Source: an uncultured Adlercreutzia sp.
Lineage (GTDB): Bacteria > Actinomycetota > Coriobacteriia > Coriobacteriales > Eggerthellaceae
Direction of reading: 5' to 3'
NCBI GenBank assembly: GCA_910589165.1
Contig: CAJUSP010000020.1
Span: forward strand, 1 to 34,651
DNA length: 34,651 bases
The notes under the pieces are model-generated. The model worked only from the letters and a program-made list of their open reading frames with translations. It ran no database searches and had not been told where the DNA came from. A program made the position numbers and the translations under genes. Shown one piece after another: positions 1 through 7,114 of this stretch (position 1 is its first letter; each line of letters opens with the position of its first letter).

Positions 1-59
1 CGCGCTACGAGGACATCCCCGCCATGCTGCGCCACCAGGGCTTCGGTTTCGAAAAGTAG
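1..59 (+). CDS. 3' end of an upstream gene (partial)
   Basis: The third forward frame is open from the window edge and ends at TAG (57-59). It encodes only the tail RYEDIPAMLRHQGFGFEK. The codons are GC-rich like those of the neighbouring genes, and a small hairpin follows directly, which fits a real gene end. Eighteen residues are too few to name a family. The rest of the gene lies to the left of the window. Confidence 0.5.
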   Translation, partial: RYEDIPAMLRHQGFGFEK

Positions 60-79
60 CGAGGCTTCATTGGCCTCGC
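59..79 (+). terminator. Small hairpin after the partial gene
   Basis: GCGAGGC and GCCTCGC pair perfectly around a 7-nt loop, starting at the last base of the TAG stop. No T-run follows (AAAAGCC), so it is at best a weak intrinsic terminator. Confidence 0.3.
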
Positions 80-166
80 AAAAGCCACGGGTTCATCTTC
101 GAATTGAGGGTCCATATTGGCACCTCAAAGAGGATCCTTGGAATTCGACAGAGACCGCGCACTCAA

Positions 167-469
167 CTAGCTAGCTAAAGCCGTCACATCCAGCTTCAAG
201 CCGAAGGCTCTCACAACTTTCTGCACGGTGTCAAACGAAGGGTTGCCAGCAGGTGAAAGCGCCTTGTAGAGCCCGTCGCGCGTTATGCCGGTCTCGCGAG
301 AGAGCTGCGTCATGCCCTTCGCGCGCGCAATATCACCGAGGGCAGCAGCAACCACAGATGCGTCACCGTCCTCCAAAGCCGCATTGAGATAGGCAATCAT
401 GTCCTCATCGCTCTCAAGGTATTCGGAGGCATCCCATTTTGTCACTTGCTTCATCGCCGATCCAATCAT
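167..469 (-). CDS. HigA-like XRE antitoxin
   Basis: A 100-residue protein of the putative addiction-module antidote family (the HTH partner of HigB/RelE-like toxins). The centre and C-terminus carry an XRE-type helix-turn-helix: AKGMTQLSRETGITRDGLYKAL is followed by a helix typical of this family (SFDTVQKVVRAFGLKL). Its expected roles are to bind the adjacent toxin and to repress the shared promoter. The ATG at 469 overlaps the toxin's TGA as ATGA, with GGAG about 6 nt upstream, so translation is probably coupled. A second ATG six codons in (454) is possible but less well supported. The order is toxin first, antitoxin second, as in higBA. Confidence 0.85.
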   Translation of the reverse strand: MIGSAMKQVTKWDASEYLESDEDMIAYLNAALEDGDASVVAAALGDIARAKGMTQLSRETGITRDGLYKALSPAGNPSFDTVQKVVRAFGLKLDVTALAS

Positions 470-789
470 TCGTACTCCGACTTGATCTTTTTCGCCCTCT
501 CAATATCTCTCTGCTGAGACGATTTATCGCCGCCAATTAAGAGCAGAATGATGCTATCCTGGCGTTGCGCATAGTAGACTCGGTAGCCTGGACCATAGTC
601 AATACGCAACTCGTAGACGCCATCGCCCACAGACTTCGCATCCCCGAGATTTCCCGTTAGGGCGATTCGCCTGATACGCAGATTTATTCGCGCTCGCGCA
701 TTCGCGTCCCTTAACCGCTTGAGCCATTTCTCAAATTCGTCCGTCTGAAGAATCTCGATTGCGGATTGATTGTATATTATAGTATACAT
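466..789 (-). CDS. HigB/RelE-like toxin
   Basis: A 107-residue protein of the RelE/ParE superfamily, phage-Gp49-like branch. Family features are the FEKWLKRLRDANARARINLRI N-terminal helices, the VYELRIDYGPGYRVYYAQR beta-hairpin and the LLLIGGDKSSQQRDIERAKKI C-terminus. These toxins are ribosome-dependent mRNA interferases; that activity is inferred from the family. Homologous proteins usually begin about ten residues later (around IEILQTDEF). The ATG at 789 also falls inside a promoter-like sequence, so the true start is uncertain. The gene overlaps the antitoxin by 4 bp. Confidence 0.85.
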   Translation of the reverse strand: MYTIIYNQSAIEILQTDEFEKWLKRLRDANARARINLRIRRIALTGNLGDAKSVGDGVYELRIDYGPGYRVYYAQRQDSIILLLIGGDKSSQQRDIERAKKIKSEYE

Positions 790-797
790 TTAGTCAA
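769..797 (-). promoter_or_regulatory. Promoter and operator-like dyad of the HigB/HigA module
   Basis: On the minus strand, TTGACT (797-792) and TACAAT (774-769) are separated by exactly 17 bp. The dyad TGTATA-N6-TATACA (771-788) lies across the spacer and -10 element, where an autorepressing antitoxin would be expected to bind. The annotated toxin ATG (789-787) is inside this promoter. If the promoter is used, translation must start downstream or from a longer transcript. Confidence 0.45.
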
Positions 798-1137
798 GAA
801 CCCCCTTGTCCCCATATATCCATCAATCTCGACGCGAGAAATACGACCAGGCGCCCTGCGAACACTGGACGGCATTGCTACGCCCCCATCCAGCCAGCAC
901 ATAGAGGAGTTTGCATCTTCAATCTCACTCACTTGAAATCACAATTCGTGATTTCAAGTTCTCGCGCCCTTCGCCTACTACCCCGATTTCCCTACGACGA
1001 TAGCCGAGCCACTCTGGATGCTCAACAGTCGCAATAGTGTCATTTTTCATAGACGCAATCTTTGCTGCTCGATCGGGAAGAACCGCGCGATGCGTCTCGC
1101 TTCCTGTATACTGTGGAGCCCTTAGAGAGGAGGCGCC
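790..1137. other. Intergenic region between the TA pair and the TnpC-like gene
   Basis: This 348-bp stretch has lower GC content than the flanking genes. It contains the -35 side of the TA promoter, a perfect 12-bp inverted repeat at 931-959, and a TATACT -10-like hexamer at 1107-1112 upstream of the next gene. I found no convincing coding sequence in it. Confidence 0.5.
931..959. repeat. Perfect 12-bp inverted repeat
   Basis: ACTTGAAATCAC and GTGATTTCAAGT are perfectly complementary around the 5-nt spacer AATTC. It has no adjacent T-run on either strand, so it is not an obvious terminator. It could be an operator, a recombination site or an element end. Confidence 0.6.
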
Positions 1138-1545
1138 ATGAGTGACAGCCGCAATGCACTTGCCGAGAACCGTCGCATGGCTAGCGAGGAAATGCACGAG
1201 CGGGTTCGCGCGGCCATCGACGAGCTCATGCGCTCCGGAATCACCCCGTCGTTCTACGCTGTCGCCGACCTGGCGGGCGTTTCCCGCAGTACGCTGTACC
1301 GCCGGCCCGATCTGCGGCGCATGGTGGAAGAGGCCCGCGAGCAAGCGACCCGGCTCCATCCATCATGGCGCACCGCCCTCAACCAACTTGAAGTCGAGAA
1401 CGCGTCGCTCAAGCAGCAAGTCGTGCAGCTGCAAGCCGCTCTAGCGAAGGCGCTGGCCAGAAGGCAGAGCCTACGGTTCTCGACGAACAAGCCGCGCTAC
1501 GAGCACGCAGTCTGCCGCTTCGAGGCCGAAGGCCGCGCCGCCTAG
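1138..1545 (+). CDS. TnpC/DUF6262-like HTH coiled-coil protein (orphan)
   Basis: A 135-residue basic protein. Residues about 20-65 form a TetR-like HTH (ITPSFYAVADLAGVSRSTLYRRPDL), followed by a coiled coil at about 80-112 (LNQLEVENASLKQQVVQLQAAL). This layout matches the Tn554 transposition accessory protein TnpC and the DUF6262 family, which normally sits after two tyrosine recombinases. No recombinase gene is present here, so it is an orphan, perhaps a transposon remnant or a recruited DNA-binding protein. GAGAGGAGG lies a few bases upstream of the ATG, and TATACT at 1107-1112 may be its -10 element. Confidence 0.6.
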   Translation: MSDSRNALAENRRMASEEMHERVRAAIDELMRSGITPSFYAVADLAGVSRSTLYRRPDLRRMVEEAREQATRLHPSWRTALNQLEVENASLKQQVVQLQAALAKALARRQSLRFSTNKPRYEHAVCRFEAEGRAA

Positions 1546-1588
1546 AGCACCGGCAAGCAGCTAGACACCGAAGCATACGAGGCGCCCT

Positions 1589-2329
1589 ATGAAAATCATT
1601 ATCTCGCCAGCGAAAAAGATGACGGACAACACCGTGCTACCCTGGGCGGAGCTGCCGGCGTTCATCGACCGCAGCGAAGTGCTGCTGGCGCGCCTGCGCG
1701 TGCTTTCCTTCGACGAGTGCAAGACGCTTTGGGACTGCAGCCAGAAGCTGGCCGAGACCAACTTCGAGCGCCTGCGAACCATGGATCTGCGCGGCGACCT
1801 GGCACCGGCGCTGCTCTCCTACATTGGCATCCAATACCAGTACATGGGCGCCGCCGTGCTTGACGACGGCTCCTACGACTACCTGCAGGAACATCTGCGC
1901 ATCCTTTCCGGCTTCTACGGTGTGCTGCGCCCCTTCGACGGCGTCACCCCCTATCGCCTGGAAATGCAGGCGAAGCTCGCCGTGGACGGCGCGGCCAACC
2001 TTTACGAGTTCTGGGGGTCGTCCCTCTACGAAGCGGTGATGGACGATGATCGCACTGTGGTGGACCTTGCCTCCGTGGAGTACTCCAAATGCGTCAGCGC
2101 GTATCTGCGCGAGGGCGACCGCTTCCTCAAGATAGTGTTCGGCGAGCTCATTAATGGCAAAGTGGTACAGAAGGGCACCCTGGCCAAAATGGCCCGCGGC
2201 GAAATGGTGCGATTCATGGCCGCGAACCACGTGGAAGACATCGAAGCACTCAAAGAGTTCGCCGAGCTGGGCTACCGCTTCGCCCCGCAGCTTTCCAACG
2301 AAAACGAGTACGTTTTCCTGGCAGAGTAA
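1589..2329 (+). CDS. yaaA: YaaA peroxide-stress protein (UPF0246/DUF328)
   Basis: A full-length 246-residue YaaA-family protein. Family hallmarks are the N-terminal MKIIISPAKKM, the central LSGFYGVLRPFDGVTPYRLEMQ block and C-terminal NEYVFLAE. In E. coli, YaaA lowers free intracellular iron during peroxide stress and binds DNA; that role is carried over from the family. Its ribosome binding site is weak (GAGG before CGCCCT). It is followed after 17 bp by a thioredoxin-fusion gene with a good Shine-Dalgarno sequence, so the two are probably co-transcribed as a redox-stress unit. Confidence 0.93.
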   Translation: MKIIISPAKKMTDNTVLPWAELPAFIDRSEVLLARLRVLSFDECKTLWDCSQKLAETNFERLRTMDLRGDLAPALLSYIGIQYQYMGAAVLDDGSYDYLQEHLRILSGFYGVLRPFDGVTPYRLEMQAKLAVDGAANLYEFWGSSLYEAVMDDDRTVVDLASVEYSKCVSAYLREGDRFLKIVFGELINGKVVQKGTLAKMARGEMVRFMAANHVEDIEALKEFAELGYRFAPQLSNENEYVFLAE

Positions 2330-2346
2330 ATTCAGGGAGGACTACC

Positions 2347-3216
2347 ATGCTTGAACTGACGAAAGACAACTTCGACCACGAAGTGACCGAGGCCCCAGGG
2401 CGCGTGCTGGTGGACTTCTGGAGCCCGGGGTGCGGCCCGTGCCGTGCCATGGAGCCCGTGCTGGCAAGCGCCGCCTCGCGCCACCCAGACGTGAAGTTCG
2501 CGAAAATGAACGCCGCCGAAAACCCTGATGTGGCCTGGGCCTTCAACGTGGTGGCCGTGCCCACCCTCGTGCTGTTCGAAGGCGGCCGCCCGATAGCCGA
2601 CCTCACCGGCGCCGTCCCCGCCCAGCGCATCGACGAGCTGCTGAGCACCGCCGCCGAAGACGATGCAGAGACAGGAGTACGCGAAGTTGCGCTCTTTATT
2701 GCCATGAGCCTCGATGGCTACATCGCCGACAGCGACGGAGGCGTCGATTGGCTCGCCGGCCACGACCCCGCCGGGCCCGAGCCGGACTCCTACGACCGGT
2801 TCATCGCGGGCATCGACACAGTGCTGATGGGCTGGAACACCTATCGGCAGGTGACCGAGGAGCTTTCGCCAGAAGCGTGGCCCTACGAGGGGCTCGACAC
2901 CTGGGTGGTCACCCACCGCGCCCCTTCCCCCGTCGAGGACGTGCGCTTTACCAGCGAAGATCCCGCACCGCTTGTGCGCAGGCTGCAACAGGAAGAAGGC
3001 CGGGGCATCTGGGTCTGCGGCGGCGCATCGCTGGCCCAGCAGTTGATGCGCGAAGGCCTGATCGACCGCCTGCATCTCTCCGTCATTCCCACTATCCTGG
3101 GCTCGGGCATCCCCTTGTTCGAGCACAACGGTCCGCAACTAAACCTTCGCCTGATACGCACCGAAACCTGCAACGGCATCGTCGACCTTGTATATGAGAA
3201 AAGAGACAAGGAGTAG
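2347..3216 (+). CDS. Thioredoxin fused to RibD/DHFR-like reductase domain
   Basis: A 289-residue fusion. Residues 1-105 are a thioredoxin fold with the active site C29-G-P-C32 (preceded by WSPG rather than the usual WA-x-W) and the cis-proline P72 in VAVPTLVLFEGG. Residues about 115-286 match the RibD C-terminal/dihydrofolate-reductase-like family (YyaP/YwjB type): VALFIAMSLDGYIADSDGGVDWL, TVLMGWNTY, IWVCGGASLAQQLM and DRLHLSVIPTILGSGIPLF. The domains are joined by a short acidic linker (AAEDDAETG). The DHFR-like half probably binds NADPH; its substrate is unknown. GGGAGG precedes the ATG. The gene lies between yaaA and an ABM-fold protein, all on one strand. Confidence 0.88.
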   Translation: MLELTKDNFDHEVTEAPGRVLVDFWSPGCGPCRAMEPVLASAASRHPDVKFAKMNAAENPDVAWAFNVVAVPTLVLFEGGRPIADLTGAVPAQRIDELLSTAAEDDAETGVREVALFIAMSLDGYIADSDGGVDWLAGHDPAGPEPDSYDRFIAGIDTVLMGWNTYRQVTEELSPEAWPYEGLDTWVVTHRAPSPVEDVRFTSEDPAPLVRRLQQEEGRGIWVCGGASLAQQLMREGLIDRLHLSVIPTILGSGIPLFEHNGPQLNLRLIRTETCNGIVDLVYEKRDKE

Positions 3217-3220
3217 CGCC

Positions 3221-3547
3221 ATGAGCTTGACCATCAACATCATCTACCGCGGGGAAGGCGACAGCGCCTGCGAGTTCGCTCGCGAGATGACCGAAAGCGG
3301 CGTGGTGAGCCGCATTCGCGCCGAAGAAGGCAACCTGCGCTATGCCTACTACGCTCCGCTCGATGAGCCCGAAGCCCTGCTGCTCATCGACGAGTGGCGC
3401 GACCAGGAAGCCCTTGATGCCCACCATGCGTCGCCCACGATGCAGGAGATTGCCGCCCTGCGCGACAAGTACGACCTGTCCATGGAGGTGCACCGCTACC
3501 GCGATGCGGAAGACGCTCCTCAGGACGCACAGTTCATTAGAAGCTAG
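3221..3547 (+). CDS. ABM/YgiN-like putative quinol monooxygenase
   Basis: A 108-residue protein of the antibiotic-biosynthesis-monooxygenase (dimeric alpha/beta barrel) fold. It shows the typical pattern EEGNLRYAYYAPLDEPEALLLIDEWRDQEALDAHHASPTMQEI. Such proteins include quinol monooxygenases (YgiN) and heme-degrading or signalling relatives; the substrate cannot be read from the sequence. I chose the ATG at 3221 because AAGGAG lies 8 bp upstream. An upstream in-frame start at 3188 would overlap the preceding gene. It begins 4 bp after the fusion gene stops, so the two form an operon. Confidence 0.85.
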   Translation: MSLTINIIYRGEGDSACEFAREMTESGVVSRIRAEEGNLRYAYYAPLDEPEALLLIDEWRDQEALDAHHASPTMQEIAALRDKYDLSMEVHRYRDAEDAPQDAQFIRS

Positions 3548-3571
3548 CGAGCCCCCGAATCAACGAGCCCA

Positions 3572-3637
3572 GCCCCCATCGTTAAGCTCGCGGTAGCCGC
3601 GCCCGCCTAGCGCGTCGACGAACCGCTGAACACAGTC
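3572..3637 (+). pseudogene. Possible remnant of a second thioredoxin 3' end
   Basis: Codons from about 3590 to 3634 read VAAPA-stop-RVDEPLNT. They line up without gaps against GAVPAQRIDELLST of the thioredoxin half of the fusion gene (about 2608-2650). Eight of 14 residues are identical, and the stop is a CAG-to-TAG change. Flanking codons (API-VKL against RPI-ADL) extend the match weakly. I read it as the decayed tail of a duplicated thioredoxin gene. The segment is short, so chance similarity in GC-rich DNA is not excluded. Confidence 0.4.
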
Positions 3638-3662
3638 TTCAAAGGCGACCGAGGCGCGAAAG

Positions 3663-3688
3663 GACGCTAGGACGCTAGGACGCGTCCT
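3663..3688. repeat. Tandem 8-mer and palindrome at the LysR gene end
   Basis: GACGCTAG occurs twice in tandem from 3663, with a partial third copy. It runs into the 12-bp palindrome AGGACGCGTCCT (3677-3688). The array covers the LysR stop codon. It is a small slippage-prone repeat of unknown significance. Confidence 0.5.
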
Positions 3689-4568
3689 CAAAGAGCGACG
3701 CCAAAATGCTGGCAAACTCGCTGACCAAGGCGCTGCCCCTTCCCTTGGGCCAGAAGGCGTAGTACTCGCTTACCGAATGACCGCTGCCGTCGTGCAGGGG
3801 AATTCGCCGGATGACGCCTCCGGCTCGTGGCGTCTGCTCGCGCGCCTCGCTCGGCAGCCAGCCGCGATTGCCGGCCACCATCATGCGGCCCTCGTCGGAG
3901 TCGGCAGCGAAAAGGAAGTCTCCCGAGAAATTCATGACGTCGCGCCACCACTGCACCTCGGTTTCGCGCTGGTCGGGCGCGCACACGATAATGCAGGGCA
4001 GCTCCGAAAGCGCCTCGCAAGTCACCGCATCATCCCACGCGTGGCTGCTTGCCTCGGATACCTCGGCATAGCGATAGCACGTCAGCAAGTGCACGTTCTC
4101 CCACTCGTCGGACAGACTGCGGCGTTGGTCGTTGAAAAGAATATCGGCCTGACCCTCCAGCGCATAGCGGTAAAGCTGGTCGTGGCTGCCTGACAGGGTG
4201 CGCACGTCGCAGCCCGGATGGCGGCGGGCGAAGGCGGCCACAGCGCCGGCTATCTCCCAACCGTCATAGCGATTGAGGTATCCCACCGTGAGGCTGCGCG
4301 GCTTGCCTGCGGCAACATCGTAGACCTCCGCCTCAAGATCAGCCAGCTGGCCCAGCAGCACCTCCCCCTTGCGCGCCAGCAGCGTTCCCGCGGCCGTCGG
4401 CTCAAAACGGCGCCCGCTGCGAACGAGCAGCTCGCAACCGAGATCGGCCTCCAAGGCTTGCACCTGCTGGGAAATGGCAGACTGCGAGATATGGCACGCC
4501 TCGGCCGCCTTCGTGAAGCTGCCGTGCCGAAGCACCGAGCAGAAGTATCCGAGCTGTCGAGAGTCCAT
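3675..4568 (-). CDS. LysR-family transcriptional regulator
   Basis: A 297-residue regulator. Residues 1-60 are the canonical LysR winged HTH (MDSRQLGYFCSVLRHGSFTKAAEACHISQSAISQQVQALE). The rest resembles the periplasmic-binding-protein-like effector domain, although its second half is divergent. It lies 61 bp downstream of the LuxR gene on the same strand, so it may be read from that transcript. AAAGG about 8 nt upstream of the ATG can serve as ribosome binding site. No divergent target gene is adjacent, so its regulon and effector are unknown. Confidence 0.92.
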   Translation of the reverse strand: MDSRQLGYFCSVLRHGSFTKAAEACHISQSAISQQVQALEADLGCELLVRSGRRFEPTAAGTLLARKGEVLLGQLADLEAEVYDVAAGKPRSLTVGYLNRYDGWEIAGAVAAFARRHPGCDVRTLSGSHDQLYRYALEGQADILFNDQRRSLSDEWENVHLLTCYRYAEVSEASSHAWDDAVTCEALSELPCIIVCAPDQRETEVQWWRDVMNFSGDFLFAADSDEGRMMVAGNRGWLPSEAREQTPRAGGVIRRIPLHDGSGHSVSEYYAFWPKGRGSALVSEFASILASLFEDAS

Positions 4569-4629
4569 GGACGAAGCCTTTCTGCGTTTCCCTCAGTCTA
4601 CACGACAACAGGCGCCTTGACGTTCTCCG

Positions 4630-6261
4630 TCACTCCTTCAGCTCCCATTCGTCGATGAGCCTCAGCACCGCCTGCTTGTTGTTGACCCCGGCGCGGGCGT
4701 AGGCTCGACTCAGGTAGGTCTTCACCGTGTCGCGCGAGAGGAACAGCACCTCGGCCACTCCTTCCACGGTGCGGCCATGCAGCGCTTCGAACAGCACATC
4801 GCGCTCGCGGTCGCTGAGGGACTTCGCCTCACAGAACTCCTCGAACTTCAAGCAGAACTCAATGCCGCGCTGGCGCAAGGGGCTGTCCCCCAACAGAAAC
4901 GGCACCGTGCTGTCGTGCGCTGGGAGCACGGCAGCGCCTTCCGAGGCGCCCTCCGCCCGCTCGTCCTCAACAGCGGCAGCCTCGGCTCCGCCCGCATGAG
5001 CTCGCGAACGGTGGGCCGCAGCGGCCAAACCGCCGATAGCGGCTACAGCAGCCATAACCAAGCACCACCACGCCCAGGCCAAAAGAACGCTCTCCTCCAG
5101 CTGAAAGCCCGGGATCACTTCGGTCAGGTAGCATCCGAACCGGCTCACCTGACCGCCAAGCAACGCGAAAGACACCACGCCCATGACAAAGACTCCGCGA
5201 GCCGGATGCATTCCCACATAGCGGGCCGCCAGAACCAGCATGAGCACCTGCAGGCCATAGAGCCCCGCCTTCACGACGACGCCGCCCACGGCCGCGCCGA
5301 AGACATTGCCTGCCAGCATGAGCACCAGAATGCCCGCCGACCAGCAGAGGCTGCAGACGCCAGCCACCGTGCCAAACCCGAACGTGGTGCCCGCAAACAA
5401 GCAAAACGCCAACAGCACTAAGCGCACGCCGATGACAACGAACTCGCTGGTTGTGTCGAAAAATGCAATGGTGCCGCCGCCGGATAGCTCGGCAACGATA
5501 CCCCATACGAAAGCAAGAAGCGTCACAAACACCATGGCAGGCCCCAAGCCAACGCCGCCCAGCATAACCGGAGCTTCCGCAGGGTTGGCATCGTCCGCAG
5601 CGCGCTCCGCCAGCTCCTCATCGCCTTCGGGCAGCGGGAGGCTCAAGCTCGGCCGAACCAGCAGAGCCCATGCCGCCGCCAACGCCGCCACCTCCCCCAA
5701 AGGCAGCGAGGCAGCCACGACGGCCGGCGATGCGAACAGCAGCAGGCAGTAGAGCAAATCGGCCAGCAAATAGGCGAACGCCACAGCCAGCGCGCTCACC
5801 CACGGCTTGAAACGCGCAACCATGATGAGCAGAACCAGCTCCAAAAGAGCAATGCCGAATCCTTCGAACACGGCGGAAATGCCTGCCAGGACAAAGTGCT
5901 CGGAACTGGCAGGATCGAAGGCACCCACAAGGCTTCCAGCCAGAACGTGGGTCAGCAGAAATATGGCGGCGAAGGCGGCAAGCGGTTTGTAGGCCGCCCC
6001 GTGACCGCGAAAGGCAATGGCCAAGCCCAAGAAGGCCGCCATCATGGAGAACCGCGCAATGAACAGCTCTGCCGCCGACACTTCGGTGGCCGGATTGCGC
6101 GCGGCCCACGTCGAGCAGAACAGCACGGCCAACCCGACAGTCGCCAGCACGAGGGGAGCCCACGAGCCCGCAGGCACAAAGCGCTCGTTGCGCTCGACAT
6201 CGGTCGACCAGCCCATGGCGGCATCTCCCCATTTCCCCATTTCGATACGGAACACCCTCAT
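4630..6261 (-). CDS. Membrane-anchored LuxR-family regulator
   Basis: A 543-residue protein. Residues about 30-415 are a hydrophobic polytopic domain with roughly twelve predicted membrane segments and no charged-loop signature of a known transporter. Residues about 475-540 are a LuxR/FixJ-type HTH (LSDRERDVLFEALHGRTVEGVAEVLFLSRDTVKTYLSRAYARAGV). Such fusions are abundant in Eggerthellaceae and are often found beside exported oxidoreductase genes, so the membrane part is probably the sensor; its ligand is unknown. AAGGGG precedes the ATG at 6261. An internal ATG 15 codons later (6216) also has a GGGGAG site. It lies just downstream of the cytochrome/flavoprotein pair, making it their likely regulator. 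Confidence 0.9.
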   Translation of the reverse strand: MRVFRIEMGKWGDAAMGWSTDVERNERFVPAGSWAPLVLATVGLAVLFCSTWAARNPATEVSAAELFIARFSMMAAFLGLAIAFRGHGAAYKPLAAFAAIFLLTHVLAGSLVGAFDPASSEHFVLAGISAVFEGFGIALLELVLLIMVARFKPWVSALAVAFAYLLADLLYCLLLFASPAVVAASLPLGEVAALAAAWALLVRPSLSLPLPEGDEELAERAADDANPAEAPVMLGGVGLGPAMVFVTLLAFVWGIVAELSGGGTIAFFDTTSEFVVIGVRLVLLAFCLFAGTTFGFGTVAGVCSLCWSAGILVLMLAGNVFGAAVGGVVVKAGLYGLQVLMLVLAARYVGMHPARGVFVMGVVSFALLGGQVSRFGCYLTEVIPGFQLEESVLLAWAWWCLVMAAVAAIGGLAAAAHRSRAHAGGAEAAAVEDERAEGASEGAAVLPAHDSTVPFLLGDSPLRQRGIEFCLKFEEFCEAKSLSDRERDVLFEALHGRTVEGVAEVLFLSRDTVKTYLSRAYARAGVNNKQAVLRLIDEWELKE

Positions 6262-6300
6262 TATAACCCCTTAAGTTTCACAACCTTCGAACGCAGCAAG

Positions 6301-6349
6301 GCCGCAAGGCGCGCAGCTGGAGGGAGGGAAAGGCTGCGCGCCTTGCGGC
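6301..6349 (-). terminator. Terminator of the flavoprotein-cytochrome unit
   Basis: A perfect 17-bp stem (GCCGCAAGGCGCGCAGC at 6301-6317 with its complement at 6333-6349) surrounds a 15-nt purine-rich loop. It is 33 bp beyond the cytochrome stop codon and before the LuxR start. The T-tract on the minus strand is poor (CCTTGCTG), so some readthrough into the LuxR gene is likely. Confidence 0.6.
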
Positions 6350-6382
6350 GATAAGAGAGAAGGACTCAGAAAGAAGTGCTGC

Positions 6383-7000
6383 CTACGAATGGCAGGTGTA
6401 GCACTCGTAGACGCCCTCGTGGTGGCAGTCGTTGCACAGTCGGCGCGCATCACGCTGAGGGTCGCCATCGCTCTCGTGCATCTTGTGGCAGCTGGAGCAG
6501 GTAGCCTCTGCCGCATGATCCGCATTGTCGGGCAGCGCATGAGGGTTCACCGTGGTTCCCTGGGTGTCGGTCAGCACGTCCAGGTCAGCCGTGGCCGCTG
6601 CCAAATCGTCCATGTTGTGGCACGTCAGGCACGCTTCCTGGGACACATCGCTCGACGAAAGATGCGATGGCGTAGCCGCCCCGGCCTCAGCCGAGGCATG
6701 GGCCTCGGTCAGCGCCGCCTCATCGTTGTGGCACGTGGCGCAGGTGGCGCCCTGAGCTTCGTGGGTAGAAGCGGGGCAGGTGGCGTCGGCCATGGAGGCC
6801 GTCTCGCCGTCGTGGCACATGGAGCAGTCGCTGTCCAGCGACCAATCCATCTGCACCGCTGCCGGCTCCTCCTCAGCCGCATCGGCGCCGGCTTCCGGCA
6901 CGGTGGCCGCCTGCTGGGGCGCGCACGCCGCCAGCGACAGCGCAAAGACCAACGTTGCCACGGGAGCCAGCAGCTTCAGGGCCTTATTTCCTTTCTTCAT
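6383..7000 (-). CDS. Multiheme cytochrome c lipoprotein (six CxxCH)
   Basis: A 205-residue exported electron carrier. The N-terminus is a lipoprotein signal peptide (MKKGNKALKLLAPVATLVFA) with lipobox LAAC, cysteine 26. An Ala/Glu/Pro-rich linker follows. Six CxxCH heme-attachment motifs start at residues 59, 87, 124, 168, 189 and 200; the last two are separated by only six residues. Additional His residues could be distal ligands. It resembles the NapC/NrfH-independent, cytochrome c3-like small carriers that feed extracellular flavin reductases. It follows the flavoprotein gene on the same strand, with GAGGAGG before its ATG, so it is the probable electron donor to that enzyme. The exact heme count needs experiment. 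Confidence 0.9.
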   Translation of the reverse strand: MKKGNKALKLLAPVATLVFALSLAACAPQQAATVPEAGADAAEEEPAAVQMDWSLDSDCSMCHDGETASMADATCPASTHEAQGATCATCHNDEAALTEAHASAEAGAATPSHLSSSDVSQEACLTCHNMDDLAAATADLDVLTDTQGTTVNPHALPDNADHAAEATCSSCHKMHESDGDPQRDARRLCNDCHHEGVYECYTCHS

Positions 7001-7043
7001 GGGGTCCTCCTCTTTTCAGGTAGTGCGTTTCTCGTCTTCAGAA

Positions 7044-7073
7044 GGCCGCTGTCGCCCGATCGCGACAGCGGCC
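7044..7073 (-). terminator. Hairpin between flavoprotein and cytochrome genes
   Basis: GGCCGCTGTCGC (7044-7055) pairs perfectly with 7062-7073 around a 6-nt loop. On the minus strand it is followed by TTCTG. The position, inside a two-gene unit, suggests partial termination or mRNA stabilisation that sets different levels for the two proteins. Confidence 0.5.
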
Positions 7074-7114
7074 AGAGGGACGCCGGCGAAACCAGCGCCT
7101 CGGCAAGCCAAACC

